Below, piece by piece: positions 24,097 to 32,412 of a stretch of DNA of 33,825 bases. Below the pieces are notes generated by a model that saw only the letters and a program-made list of their open reading frames with translations, did not search any database and was not told where the DNA came from. The translations under genes were made by a program, and so were the position numbers. Source of the stretch: CAVQGF01 sp045807945 (GTDB lineage Bacteria > Acidobacteriota > Terriglobia > Terriglobales > Acidobacteriaceae); NCBI GenBank assembly GCA_045807945.1, contig JBJMGI010000053.1, positions 1 to 33,825 of the forward strand, written 5' to 3'. Positions within the stretch are counted from its first letter, which is position 1. Each line of letters starts with the position of its first letter.

Positions 24097-24564
24097 ATGT
24101 TGAAGCTCACTAAGAAGGCCGACTACGGACTTATCGCCATGCGGCACCTCGCTTTGAAGGGTGCAGTCGATTCCGTGCCGACCGCGAGCGCGAAAGACAT
24201 CGCCGATGAGTACGGGATTCCGCAGCAGGCGTTGGCCAAGATCCTGCAGCGGCTGGCGAAGTCGCAGCTCTTAATCTCGCACCACGGAACCAATGGCGGT
24301 TACTCGCTGGCTCGTCCGGCACGCAGCATTTCGGCGCTGGAAGTGATCAAGGCGATCGACGGTCCGCTGTTTATGACGGCCTGCTCGACTGACCACGACT
24401 GCGTGCAGAGTTCCAAGTGCACCGTCCGTGAGCCGCTGCGCAAGGTGAGCGAAAAGATTCAGGAAGCGTTGGAGCGCGTGAAGCTGGCCGATATGGGCGA
24501 AGACGAAAAACAGTCGCAAGCCGCCGCGTCGCCTAGCATCGCGGAATTAGTACGACTGACATAA
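24097..24564 (+). CDS. iscR: Rrf2-family iron-sulphur cluster regulator IscR
   Basis: DNA-binding repressor of 155 residues that senses [2Fe-2S] cluster status. The N-terminal winged helix (about 1-85) has KKADYGLIAMRHLAL and NGGYSLARPARSISALEVIKAIDG, both typical of Rrf2. C96, C102 and C108 stand in the C-x5-C-x5-C spacing of IscR. The fourth ligand of E. coli IscR (His three residues after the last Cys) corresponds here to R111, so cluster coordination may differ. A hydrophilic tail follows. It is the first gene of the isc operon, 17 bases before the iscS ATG, and an IscR-type operator touches its own start. Confidence 0.93.
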   Translation: MLKLTKKADYGLIAMRHLALKGAVDSVPTASAKDIADEYGIPQQALAKILQRLAKSQLLISHHGTNGGYSLARPARSISALEVIKAIDGPLFMTACSTDHDCVQSSKCTVREPLRKVSEKIQEALERVKLADMGEDEKQSQAAASPSIAELVRLT

Positions 24565-24581
24565 AGGATTTGGAGCAACAG

Positions 24582-25856
24582 ATGAGTGCAACAGTTACGC
24601 AACCCGAAGTGAATACCAAAGTGCCCGCAGGCGTGAAGCTGCCTATCTATATGGACAACCACGCCACCACGCCGGTGGACCCGCGCGTGCTCGAGGCGAT
24701 GATGCCGTACATGACGAACGTCTTCGGCAACGCAGCCAGCCGCAACCACCAGTTCGGATGGGCCGCGGAGGAAGCCGTGGAGAATGCGCGTGTGCAGATC
24801 GCAAAGCTGATCGGCGCGACCGCGAAAGAGATCATCTTCACCTCCGGCGCCACCGAGAGCGACAACCTCGCGATCAAGGGCGTCGCCGAGATGTATCGCG
24901 AGAAGGGCAACCACATCATCACTGCCGCTACCGAGCACAAAGCAGTGCTCGATACCTGTAAGCGTCTGGAGAAATACGGTTACAAGGTTACGTATCTGGC
25001 GGTGCAGCGCGATGGGTTGGTCAACCTCGACGAACTCAAGGCTGCGATGACCGACAAGACGATCCTTGTGAGCATCATGTACGCGAACAATGAGATCGGT
25101 GTGCTACAGCCGGTCGAAGAGATCGGCAAGCTCTGCCGCGAGCGCGGCATTGTGTTCCACACGGACGCAACACAAGCCGTCGGCAAAGTTCCGGTGGACG
25201 TGAACAAGCAGAACATAGACGTCCTCTCCATCAGCGCGCACAAGATGTACGGACCCAAGGGCGTCGGCGCTCTTTACGTGCGCCGTAAGAACCCGCGGGT
25301 GCAGCTTTCCGCGATCATCGATGGCGGCGGACACGAGCGGGGCATGCGTTCTGGAACGTTGAACGTCCCGGGAATCGTCGGCTTGGGCAAAGCTTGCGAG
25401 CTTTGCATGGAAGAGATGCCGGCAGAATCGAAACGCCTCACGGCGATGCGCGACCGCTTGCGGCAGACCATCGAAAAGAATCTGGACGAGGTCTACGTGA
25501 ACGGCGACTACGAGCACCGGCTACCGGGGAACCTCAACATGAGCTTCCTCTACGTGGAAGGTGAGTCGCTGCTGATGGGCATCAACGATATCGCGGTTTC
25601 CAGCGGTTCTGCGTGCACCTCGGCGACGCTTGAGCCATCGTATGTATTGAAGGCGCTTGGCCTGGGCGACGATCTGGCGCATAGCTCGATCCGCTTTGGG
25701 CTCGGCCGTTTCAATACCGACGCGGAAGTAGATTACGTGGCCGCGAAGATCGTAGACGTGGTCAAAAAGCTGCGCGAGCTTTCGCCGCTGTACGAGATGG
25801 TAAAAGAAGGAATCGACCTGTCGAAGGTGCAGTGGCAGGCAGACGTATCGCACTAA
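24582..25856 (+). CDS. iscS: Cysteine desulphurase IscS
   Basis: PLP enzyme that takes sulphur from cysteine and passes it as persulphide to IscU and tRNA-thiolation partners. Numbered from the ATG, the PLP lysine is K221 in SISAHKMYGPKG, and the sulphur-carrying cysteine is C345 on the mobile loop SSGSACTSATLEP. The normal class V motifs DNHATTP and TSGATESDN are present. At 424 residues it has an N-terminal extension of about 20 residues compared with E. coli (404). The ATG at 24582 is preferred over a TTG at 24570 because GGAG lies just before it. It is followed by iscU after 24 bases. Confidence 0.97.
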   Translation: MSATVTQPEVNTKVPAGVKLPIYMDNHATTPVDPRVLEAMMPYMTNVFGNAASRNHQFGWAAEEAVENARVQIAKLIGATAKEIIFTSGATESDNLAIKGVAEMYREKGNHIITAATEHKAVLDTCKRLEKYGYKVTYLAVQRDGLVNLDELKAAMTDKTILVSIMYANNEIGVLQPVEEIGKLCRERGIVFHTDATQAVGKVPVDVNKQNIDVLSISAHKMYGPKGVGALYVRRKNPRVQLSAIIDGGGHERGMRSGTLNVPGIVGLGKACELCMEEMPAESKRLTAMRDRLRQTIEKNLDEVYVNGDYEHRLPGNLNMSFLYVEGESLLMGINDIAVSSGSACTSATLEPSYVLKALGLGDDLAHSSIRFGLGRFNTDAEVDYVAAKIVDVVKKLRELSPLYEMVKEGIDLSKVQWQADVSH

Positions 25857-25880
25857 AGTTTAGGAATCAGGAGAAACAAA

Positions 25881-26303
25881 ATGGCATATAGCGACAAGGT
25901 ACTCGACCATTACACAAATCCGCGCAACGTTGGCTCGTTCGATAAGTCGAGCAACGAAGTGGGCACCGGCCTCGTCGGCGCGCCTGAGTGCGGCGACGTC
26001 ATGAAGTTGCAGATCAAGGTGAACCAGGCCACCGGCGTGATCGAAGACGCAAAGTTCAAGACCTTCGGCTGCGGCTCGGCCATTGCTTCCTCTTCGCTCG
26101 CCACCGAGTGGGTGAAGGGCAAGACCGTGGACGAAGCGCTGACGATCAAGAACACCGACATTGTGAAAGAGCTGGCATTGCCGCCGGTGAAGATTCACTG
26201 TTCGGTGCTTGCAGAGGACGCGATCCGCGCCGCTATCGGCGACTGGAAGAAGAAGAATGCTTCCGCGAAGCCGGCTGAAGCTCCGGTAGAAGCGAAGGCG
26301 TAA
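25881..26303 (+). CDS. iscU: Iron-sulphur cluster scaffold IscU
   Basis: Scaffold on which [2Fe-2S] clusters are built from IscS sulphur. The 140 residues carry the three cluster cysteines C37, C64 and C107, with D39 and H106 as further ligands. The HscA-recognition motif LPPVK is at 100-104, identical to E. coli, which shows that the HscA/HscB genes downstream should act on it. After the core (about 125) a Lys/Ala/Pro tail (KPAEAPVEAKA) is an unusual extension. A Shine-Dalgarno (AGGAG) lies 7 bases before the ATG. iscA follows after 11 bases. Confidence 0.97.
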   Translation: MAYSDKVLDHYTNPRNVGSFDKSSNEVGTGLVGAPECGDVMKLQIKVNQATGVIEDAKFKTFGCGSAIASSSLATEWVKGKTVDEALTIKNTDIVKELALPPVKIHCSVLAEDAIRAAIGDWKKKNASAKPAEAPVEAKA

Positions 26304-26314
26304 GCAGGACTTGC

Positions 26315-26692
26315 ATGGCAACGACTGAGCAAATCCCGAACGTGATCACCGGCGCCGACCGCGACATCGTGGTCACCGACAAGGCGCTGGCGCGCATCCG
26401 CGCCGTTATGACGAAGGAGAATATCTCTCCTACCGCGGGAGGGCTGCGCCTGGGTGTGCAAGGCGGTGGATGCTCGGGTCTTACTTATAACGTTCGCTTC
26501 GACACGAAGTCGCGCGAGCGTGACCGCGTCTATGACTACGACGGCGTGCGCGTGTTTGTGGATCCCAAGTCGTACATCTACCTCAAAGGCATGATCCTCG
26601 ATTGGGAACAGACGCTCTTGCAGCAACAGTTTGTCTTCAAAAATCCGAACGCTTCGAAGTCGTGCGGCTGCGGCACAAGTTTTTCTGGATAA
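26315..26692 (+). CDS. iscA: A-type iron-sulphur carrier IscA
   Basis: A 125-residue member of the HesB/IscA family that receives clusters or iron and passes them to apo-enzymes. The conserved cysteines are C53 (GGGCSGLTY) and C117/C119 (SCGCGTSFS). The core starts near residue 18 (IVVTDKALARIR), so the first 17 residues are an extension. It lies between iscU and hscB; the 99 bases after its stop hold an inverted repeat rather than a gene. IscA, ErpA and SufA cannot be told apart by motifs, but operon position supports IscA. Confidence 0.95.
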   Translation: MATTEQIPNVITGADRDIVVTDKALARIRAVMTKENISPTAGGLRLGVQGGGCSGLTYNVRFDTKSRERDRVYDYDGVRVFVDPKSYIYLKGMILDWEQTLLQQQFVFKNPNASKSCGCGTSFSG

Positions 26693-26693
26693 C

Positions 26694-26767
26694 TGACGAT
26701 TGACGATCGCCGATTGACGATTGTGACCGCTCGACCTCGTCAATCAACGCTCCTCAATCGTCAATCG
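26694..26767. repeat. Heptamer-based inverted repeat between iscA and hscB
   Basis: Copies of TGACGAT and related heptamers appear in a row (26694-26723) and in reverse orientation (26738-26767). A perfect 13-bp inverted repeat joins CGATTGACGATTG (26711-26723) with CAATCGTCAATCG (26755-26767), leaving a 31-base loop. A T-rich stretch (GTTTTTGG) follows. It could fold in RNA and affect expression of hscB and later genes, but it may also be a dispersed intergenic repeat. Confidence 0.7.
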
Positions 26768-26791
26768 TGTTTTTGGCTGTGAAAGTCACTC

Positions 26792-27520
26792 ATGAACGTT
26801 GACGTTCAGCACAATTCGAGCAAAATGATCGAAGGAGCAGCGGAGTGCTGGTCGTGCTCGGGGGCACTCGCCGTCAGCGAGCACTTCTGTTCCACCTGCG
26901 GCAAGGTACAGCCGGTGCGTCCGATGACGCACTTCCAGTTCTTCGGCTTACGCAAGAAGCTGAACCTCAACGAGCAGCAGCTTCAGAAAGAGTTCTACGC
27001 GCTCAGCCGCAAGCTGCATCCCGACGTTTACGCGCGAGCAACTGCAAATGAGCAAGAGTGGAGTCTGCAAAAGACTTCGCAGCTTAACGACGCATACCGC
27101 ACCCTTAAAGATCCGATCACTCGCACGCAATACCTGCTCTCTCTCGAAGGCATACAGCTCGAAGAGCAATCAAAATCGGCGACCGATGCGGCGCGACAGA
27201 GCGGGGAAGAGAAGAAGCAGGTTGTCCCGCCCGAGCTGCTGGAAGAAGTTTTCGAGCTCAACATGCAGTTGCAGGAGCTCAAGATGGGCGAGCGCGATCC
27301 GGAGACGATCGCGCAACTCGAGTCTGCGAAAAAGAATTTCGAGCAAAAGCTGGACGACTCTAACTTCGAGCTGCGTAAGTACTGGGACGCTTGGGACAAC
27401 GCAAAAGATAGTGAGTCCGAAAAGAAAGCTATGGACGAGATGGTCGCGCTGCTGAATCGCCGCAGTTATATCCGCAACTTGGTGCGCGACGTGAATGCCG
27501 CACTTTCGGAGGCCGCGTGA
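26792..27520 (+). CDS. hscB: Co-chaperone HscB with N-terminal zinc module
   Basis: J-domain protein of 242 residues that brings IscU to HscA and stimulates its ATPase. The J domain begins near residue 45 (THFQFFGL) with HPD at 76-78 (KLHPDVY). The C-terminal helical domain (about 140-242) should bind IscU. Before the J domain is CWSC (19-22) and CSTC (33-36), a four-Cys module seen in eukaryotic HSC20 and some bacteria but missing in E. coli HscB. This makes it longer than the 171-residue E. coli protein. Its stop overlaps the GTG of the cupin gene in GTGA (27517-27520). Confidence 0.93.
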   Translation: MNVDVQHNSSKMIEGAAECWSCSGALAVSEHFCSTCGKVQPVRPMTHFQFFGLRKKLNLNEQQLQKEFYALSRKLHPDVYARATANEQEWSLQKTSQLNDAYRTLKDPITRTQYLLSLEGIQLEEQSKSATDAARQSGEEKKQVVPPELLEEVFELNMQLQELKMGERDPETIAQLESAKKNFEQKLDDSNFELRKYWDAWDNAKDSESEKKAMDEMVALLNRRSYIRNLVRDVNAALSEAA

Positions 27521-27888
27521 AGGACCTCGACGTCATCCTGAAGCGCTTTGAGTCGCCCGACGAGAGCCGCACCTTCGAGAAGGGTCACTTCGAGCTCGTG
27601 AACGTCGGCGGGATGACCATTGGGCGAGCTAGCTACGAACCGGGATGGAAATGGTCCACTCACGTTGGCAAGGCAATGGGCAAGACGAGTTGCGACGTGG
27701 AGCACGTCGGAATCGTCGTCTCTGGAAAATCGATTGCTGCCATGGACGACGGCCGCGAGATCGAGATGAAAGCTGGCGACGTTTTCTACATCGCTCCGGG
27801 ACACGACAGCTGGGTCGTCGGCGACGAGCCATATATCTCGCTGCACCTGATGGGCGCCGAGAAGTACGCGAGCAAGAGAACCAAATGA
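27517..27888 (+). CDS. Cupin-domain protein inside the isc operon
   Basis: A 123-residue single-domain cupin (small beta barrel) of unknown function. Candidate metal ligands are H49 (WSTHVGKAMG), H63 (VEHVGIVVSG) and H96 (APGHDSWVVGDEP), with one Cys (C59) between them. Motif 2 is PGHDSWV, the usual second cupin motif. The start is GTG, overlapping the hscB stop (GTGA), and the stop overlaps the hscA ATG (ATGA, 27885-27888), so translation should be coupled on both sides. No standard isc operon that I know carries a cupin here. A role in iron or sulphur handling is plausible but unproved. Confidence 0.85.
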   Translation: MKDLDVILKRFESPDESRTFEKGHFELVNVGGMTIGRASYEPGWKWSTHVGKAMGKTSCDVEHVGIVVSGKSIAAMDDGREIEMKAGDVFYIAPGHDSWVVGDEPYISLHLMGAEKYASKRTK

Positions 27889-29798
27889 CGGACGACAAAA
27901 AAGCGCCGGTGGTCGGCATCGATTTGGGGACGACGAATTCCCTCGTCGCGTTCATGCAAGGCGACACGCCGGTGGTGATCCCCGGCGAAGACGGTTCGCG
28001 CTTAGTCCCATCCGTTGTCGCGCTTGATGAAAAGGACGAGCCGGTGGTCGGGAATGCCGCTCGCAAGTATCTGATCGAGACGCCAACTCGCGCGATCTAC
28101 TCCGTGAAGCGTCTCATGGGCCGCGGCCTCGAGGATGTGAAAGAAGAGCTGAAGCTCTTTCCATTCAGTGTTGCCGAAGATTCCCAACCGGGCGCGATCC
28201 TGAAACTGAAACTCGGAGCGCACAGCACCACTGCTCCCGAGATCTCAGCCGTTATTCTGCGCCAGCTCAAGCGTAATGCCGAGCGCTACTTCGGGGCGCC
28301 AGTCACGCAAGCGGTCATCACCGTTCCCGCATATTTCAACGATGCGCAGCGCCAAGCCACAAAAGACGCGGGCCGCATCGGCGGCCTCGAAGTGCTGCGC
28401 CTTGTGAACGAGCCCACGGCCGCCTCGCTCGCCTATGGTCTCGACAAGAAGCGCGACGGCATCGTCGCCGTCTACGATCTGGGCGGCGGGACGTTCGACG
28501 TTTCGATCCTGAAATTGCACGAAGGCATCTTCGAGGTCATCTCTACGAATGGGGACACGCACCTGGGTGGCGACGACATCGACAACCTTCTCATCGCCAT
28601 CGCGCTCGACGACATCAAGGGCGACATGGGACTGGACCTGCGCCATTCGGGCGAGGCGGTTGCGACCATCCGCAAGGCGGTGATTGAAGCAAAAATTGCG
28701 CTCTCGTCCGCGGAGAAGACGACCATCCACGTCGACCTCCCTGGCGGAAAGCGATACGACCGCGAGATCACGCGCGCACAGTTCGAGCAACTGATCGAGC
28801 CGGTGATCGCGCGCACCATCCCTGCGGTGAAGCAGGCACTCGCCGACGCGAACCTGAAACCGGATCAGATCGACGAAGTCGTCCTGGTCGGCGGTTCCAC
28901 GCGCATCCCGCGCGTTCGCGCTTTGGTAAAAGATTTGTTCCAGCGCGAGCCGCACACAGAATTGAATCCCGACGAAGTCGTCGCACTCGGTGCCGCAGTG
29001 CAGGCCAACATCCTGGGCGGAAGCTCGCAAGCTACGAAAGACATGCTGCTCCTTGACGTGACGCCGCTCTCACTCGGCATCGAGGCGCTCGGAGGCGTGG
29101 TGGCGAAGATCATCCATCGCAACTCGACCATTCCCGCTTCTGCGACGGAGCACTTTACCACCGGTGTCGAAGGGCAAACGAACGTCGCGATCCACGTTCT
29201 GCAAGGTGAGCGCGAACTCGCGAAAGATAATCGTTCGCTCGCCCGCTTCGACTTGAAAGGCATTCCACCTATGCCGGCCGGCTTGCCGCGGATCGAAGTT
29301 AAATTCCTCATCGACGCGAACGGCATTATGCACGTCTCCGCGAAAGAAGCGCGCAGCGGCAAAGAAGCCGAGATCGAAGTGAAGCCGACCTACGGGCTCA
29401 CCGACGAGCAGGTCGAGTCCATGATCCTGAGCTCCTTCGACAACGCCGAGGAAGATTTCCGGCTGCGTCAGATCGCCGAAGCCCGCGTCGAAGCCGACAA
29501 CATCCTGAACGCGCTGGAAAAAGGGAAGCGCAACGCTGCCTGGCAGCACCTCTCCAACGAAGAGCGCGGCGACATCCAGCAGCTTGAAAAAGAATTGATC
29601 GCCACGCAAGCCGTAGACGATTACAAGAAGATCCGCGCCGCCATCGACGCGCTGAACAAGGCGACGACCAAGCTAGCCGAGATGATGATGGGTTCGGCCG
29701 TCGGCGAAGCGCTGCACGGGAAAGAGATGAACGAGCTTGAGAGCGAAGGGCCGAAGTCGCCGCACCCTATCGCTCCCGCCGAAGTGCACGAGCGATAA
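27885..29798 (+). CDS. hscA: Hsp70-type chaperone HscA
   Basis: Specialised Hsp70 of 637 residues that, with HscB, pulls on the IscU LPPVK motif to release clusters. The nucleotide-binding domain has GIDLGTTNSLVAF near residue 11, VPAYFNDAQRQATKDAG and NEPTAASLAYG, GGGTFDVSIL, and VLVGGSTRIPRV. The substrate-binding domain begins near 390 (LLLDVTPLSLGIEALGG) and a helical lid follows. The frame stays open upstream to 27645, but the ATG at 27885 gives the family start and overlaps the cupin stop. It is 25 bases before fdx. Confidence 0.96.
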   Translation: MTDDKKAPVVGIDLGTTNSLVAFMQGDTPVVIPGEDGSRLVPSVVALDEKDEPVVGNAARKYLIETPTRAIYSVKRLMGRGLEDVKEELKLFPFSVAEDSQPGAILKLKLGAHSTTAPEISAVILRQLKRNAERYFGAPVTQAVITVPAYFNDAQRQATKDAGRIGGLEVLRLVNEPTAASLAYGLDKKRDGIVAVYDLGGGTFDVSILKLHEGIFEVISTNGDTHLGGDDIDNLLIAIALDDIKGDMGLDLRHSGEAVATIRKAVIEAKIALSSAEKTTIHVDLPGGKRYDREITRAQFEQLIEPVIARTIPAVKQALADANLKPDQIDEVVLVGGSTRIPRVRALVKDLFQREPHTELNPDEVVALGAAVQANILGGSSQATKDMLLLDVTPLSLGIEALGGVVAKIIHRNSTIPASATEHFTTGVEGQTNVAIHVLQGERELAKDNRSLARFDLKGIPPMPAGLPRIEVKFLIDANGIMHVSAKEARSGKEAEIEVKPTYGLTDEQVESMILSSFDNAEEDFRLRQIAEARVEADNILNALEKGKRNAAWQHLSNEERGDIQQLEKELIATQAVDDYKKIRAAIDALNKATTKLAEMMMGSAVGEALHGKEMNELESEGPKSPHPIAPAEVHER

Positions 29799-29823
29799 GG
29801 GGTGCGCGAGCGATAAAGAAGAT

Positions 29824-30240
29824 ATGACAGAGACTAAAGACAAATCCGGCGCGACCGCGACCGCTGACATTCCGAAGGCAACCCTCGTCAAGATCACCTT
29901 CTTGCCCGAGGGACGAACCGTCGAGTACGAGCATGGCAAGCTCCCCTACCAGCATCACGGAAAGCCGGAATCGATCCTCGACATCGCCATGAACCACGAC
30001 GTATTCCTTGACCACGCTTGCGGGGGCGTCTGCGCCTGCACCACCTGTCACGTTTGGGTAAAAAAGGGAGCGGAGAACCTCACTGAGGCCGACGACGACG
30101 AGCTCGACCGCATGGATACTGCGGCCGACCTGCAACTGAATTCGCGCCTGGGATGCCAAGCTGTGATCACCAAGCCGGGCGAAGTAGTCGTGGAGATTCC
30201 GGCGTGGAACAGGAATTATGTTTCGGAAGGGAAGCACTGA
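29824..30240 (+). CDS. fdx: Adrenodoxin-type [2Fe-2S] ferredoxin of the isc operon
   Basis: A 138-residue electron carrier thought to supply electrons for cluster assembly on IscU. The cluster cysteines C66, C72, C75 and C111 follow the adrenodoxin pattern C-x5-C-x2-C...C, and the extra C70 also found in E. coli Fdx is present. Compared with that protein it has a longer N-terminus and a His-rich insert (HGKLPYQHHGKPE, 37-49) before the first cluster Cys. The ATG at 29824 is chosen; the frame is open upstream but overlaps hscA. Its stop overlaps the next ATG by one base (TGATG). Confidence 0.95.
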   Translation: MTETKDKSGATATADIPKATLVKITFLPEGRTVEYEHGKLPYQHHGKPESILDIAMNHDVFLDHACGGVCACTTCHVWVKKGAENLTEADDDELDRMDTAADLQLNSRLGCQAVITKPGEVVVEIPAWNRNYVSEGKH

Positions 30241-30452
30241 TGGAACTCAAGTGGACCAACTCCGAAGACATTGCTATTGAGTTGTCGGATCTTCATCCTG
30301 AAACCGATCCGCTCACCATCCGCTTTACCGACCTGCACAAGCTGGTGACCGCGCTTCCGAACTTCAAAGACGATCCCAAGCTATCGAACGAAGCGAAGCT
30401 CGAAGCCATCCAGATGGCGTGGTACGACGAGTGGAAAGAAAACCACGGCTGA
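30240..30452 (+). CDS. iscX: IscX, small isc accessory protein
   Basis: A 70-residue acidic protein that binds IscS and may regulate or supply iron. The sequence opens MELKWTNSEDIAIELSD, close to the E. coli protein as I remember it, with RFTDLHKLV and a C-terminal LEAIQMAWYDEWKE. The ATG shares one base with the fdx stop, so the two are coupled. It is the last gene of the isc operon, and ends 4 bases from the convergent NmrA-like gene. Confidence 0.95.
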   Translation: MELKWTNSEDIAIELSDLHPETDPLTIRFTDLHKLVTALPNFKDDPKLSNEAKLEAIQMAWYDEWKENHG

Positions 30453-30456
30453 CGGC

Positions 30457-31320
30457 TTACGCCGCCGCTCGGAAGGCGCTGGCGTTATCGCGCGCAAAGT
30501 CGTCGAAGTTGCGGGGCTTGCGCCCAAGTACCTTTTCAACATCGCCGCTGATCGCCTCGGCTTTGCCGGCAACGTAATACTTCTGCAGGTCGACGAGAGC
30601 ATCGGCGTAGAACTCCGGCACTCCGCTGGAGAGCGCGCCGGCGCGCAAGGCGTCCACCGGAATGTCAACGTAGTTCACTTGCTTGCCTGCCGCGCCCGAG
30701 ATCTTCCTGGCGACCTCCGCATTGGTCAACGATTCAGGCCCGGTGAGCTCGTAAACTTTTTTGTCGTGCCTTGGTTCCGTGAGCGCCTTCACCGTCACTG
30801 CGGCGATGTCGCGAACATCTACCACGCTGGTGCGCGAGTCCCTCCCCGAACCGTAGAACGCGCCCTGGCTGCGGATGCTCTCGCCGGAGTAGTTGATGAA
30901 GTTCTGCATGAAGCTGGTGGGGCGCACGAACGTGTACGACAAGCCGGACGCCTCGATCGCCTTCTCCACTGCGCGATGCCAGCGCGCGAACGTGTATTCC
31001 TCTGCGGCGGCGTTCAGCACGGAAAGTTTCACGATGTGCTTCACTCCTGCTTTCTTGGCTTCTTCGACTACATTGATCTCAAGCTGCGACTGGTTCGGAT
31101 GCGTGGCGCCGAGCAGGAACAGTTTGTCCACACCCTGAAGCCCGCTCGCGATGGAAGAGCGATCGGCAAAATCCAAAACGACGGCGTCGATCCCCTTTGC
31201 CCTCGCTTCACTCGCTTTTGTTGGGTTGTGAAAAGCTGCCCGGACAGGCTGCCCGGCTTCTCTCAATTGCTTCAGGACTTCGCCGCCGACCGTTCCGCCT
31301 GCACCCGTTACCAGGATCAT
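30457..31320 (-). CDS. NmrA-like NAD(P)-binding reductase
   Basis: Atypical SDR of 287 residues related to NmrA/QOR2-type proteins. The Rossmann loop GAGGTVGGEV starts at residue 6 and is followed by the usual strand and helix pattern, then LLGATHPNQSQ and VRPTSFMQNF. Activity may be oxidoreductase, redox sensing or none. The track frame runs further upstream, but AAGGAGA followed by a 5-base spacer decides for the ATG at 31320. It lies 40 bases after galT on the same strand, so the two may be co-transcribed. Confidence 0.85.
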   Translation of the reverse strand: MILVTGAGGTVGGEVLKQLREAGQPVRAAFHNPTKASEARAKGIDAVVLDFADRSSIASGLQGVDKLFLLGATHPNQSQLEINVVEEAKKAGVKHIVKLSVLNAAAEEYTFARWHRAVEKAIEASGLSYTFVRPTSFMQNFINYSGESIRSQGAFYGSGRDSRTSVVDVRDIAAVTVKALTEPRHDKKVYELTGPESLTNAEVARKISGAAGKQVNYVDIPVDALRAGALSSGVPEFYADALVDLQKYYVAGKAEAISGDVEKVLGRKPRNFDDFARDNASAFRAAA

Positions 31321-31360
31321 GATGCTCTCCTTCGGTCCGGACTCATTGTGAGTCGCCGAT

Positions 31361-32404
31361 TTACGCGCTGACCGGCTCCGGCATCGGTGCTTCCACTTTG
31401 CACTCGCGCAGATACTGCGCTGCCTCTTCCGGCGGCGTGGGATTGATGTAAAAACCCGATCCCCACTCGAATCCCGCAACCTTCGTCAGCTTCGGCAGGA
31501 ACTCGATGTGCCAATGGTAGTAATCGTTGCTCGAATCGCTGATCGGCGAAGTATGGATCATGAAGTTGTACGCCGGATTGTCGAGCACGCGGTCCGCCCT
31601 CGCCACCAGGTTCTGCAGCGTGCGCGCCAGGTTCTCATACATTTGCGACGAGCCATTCTCGAACGCCGACTCGTGCCTGCGCGGCAGAATCCATGTTTCG
31701 AAAGGAAAGCGCGGCGCGTATGGCGCGAGCGTGACGAAGTCGGGATTTTCCGCGACTACGCGGCTCTTCGTCTCGAGTTCCTGCTGGATGACGTCGCAGA
31801 AGATGCAGCGCTCTTTGTAGTTGTAATACTGCTTCGCGCCTTCCAACTCTTCTGCAACATTCTTAGGAACGATGGGCAACGCGATCAGCTGCGAGTGCGG
31901 ATGCTCGAGCGAGGATCCCGCCGCTTCACCGTGGTTCTTGAACGCCAAAATATATTTGAAACGCTTGTCCTGCTTAAGGTCGATCATGCGGTCGCGGATC
32001 GCCCATATCACGTCTTCCACGCGCTTGATCGGTAGCGTAGCCAGCGTGGCGGAGTGATCAGGCGTCTCGATGATCACCTCGTGCGCACCCACTCCGTTCA
32101 TTCGGTCGAACATGCCATCGGCCTGGCGGTCGAGATTGCCTTCGATCATCAGGGCGGGGAACTTGTTCGGCACCACGCGCACGCGCCATCCCGGAGAATC
32201 TTTCGGAGCCGCCGGGCCTCCCGCAGCCGAAGGACGGTAGCCAAGTATCTCGGGCGGAGTCTTCGACTCGTTGCCCGGGCAGAAGGGACAGAACCCACCT
32301 TTGAGCTTGAATGACTCGCGAGAAAAATCTGAGGGCCGGCGGGAGCGGTCAGTCGAGATGATGACCCAGCGCCCGGTGATAGGGTCTTTACGAAGATCAG
32401 GCAT
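31361..32404 (-). CDS. galT: Galactose-1-phosphate uridylyltransferase
   Basis: HIT-superfamily enzyme of 347 residues that moves UMP between UDP-glucose and galactose-1-phosphate (Leloir pathway). The nucleophilic motif is HPHSQ (168-172), with catalytic H170. E. coli has HPHGQ, so Ser replaces Gly here, as in many bacterial relatives. Zinc-site residues C39 and C42 (CPFC) are present. A second CxxC (C200, C203) is also seen. The closing HWHIEFLPK is normal. An ADP- or other nucleotide transferase of the same fold is an alternative. A TAAAAT box ends 8 bases before the ATG, so the gene may also have its own promoter. Confidence 0.92.
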   Translation of the reverse strand: MPDLRKDPITGRWVIISTDRSRRPSDFSRESFKLKGGFCPFCPGNESKTPPEILGYRPSAAGGPAAPKDSPGWRVRVVPNKFPALMIEGNLDRQADGMFDRMNGVGAHEVIIETPDHSATLATLPIKRVEDVIWAIRDRMIDLKQDKRFKYILAFKNHGEAAGSSLEHPHSQLIALPIVPKNVAEELEGAKQYYNYKERCIFCDVIQQELETKSRVVAENPDFVTLAPYAPRFPFETWILPRRHESAFENGSSQMYENLARTLQNLVARADRVLDNPAYNFMIHTSPISDSSNDYYHWHIEFLPKLTKVAGFEWGSGFYINPTPPEEAAQYLRECKVEAPMPEPVSA

Positions 32405-32412
32405 TGATGATT

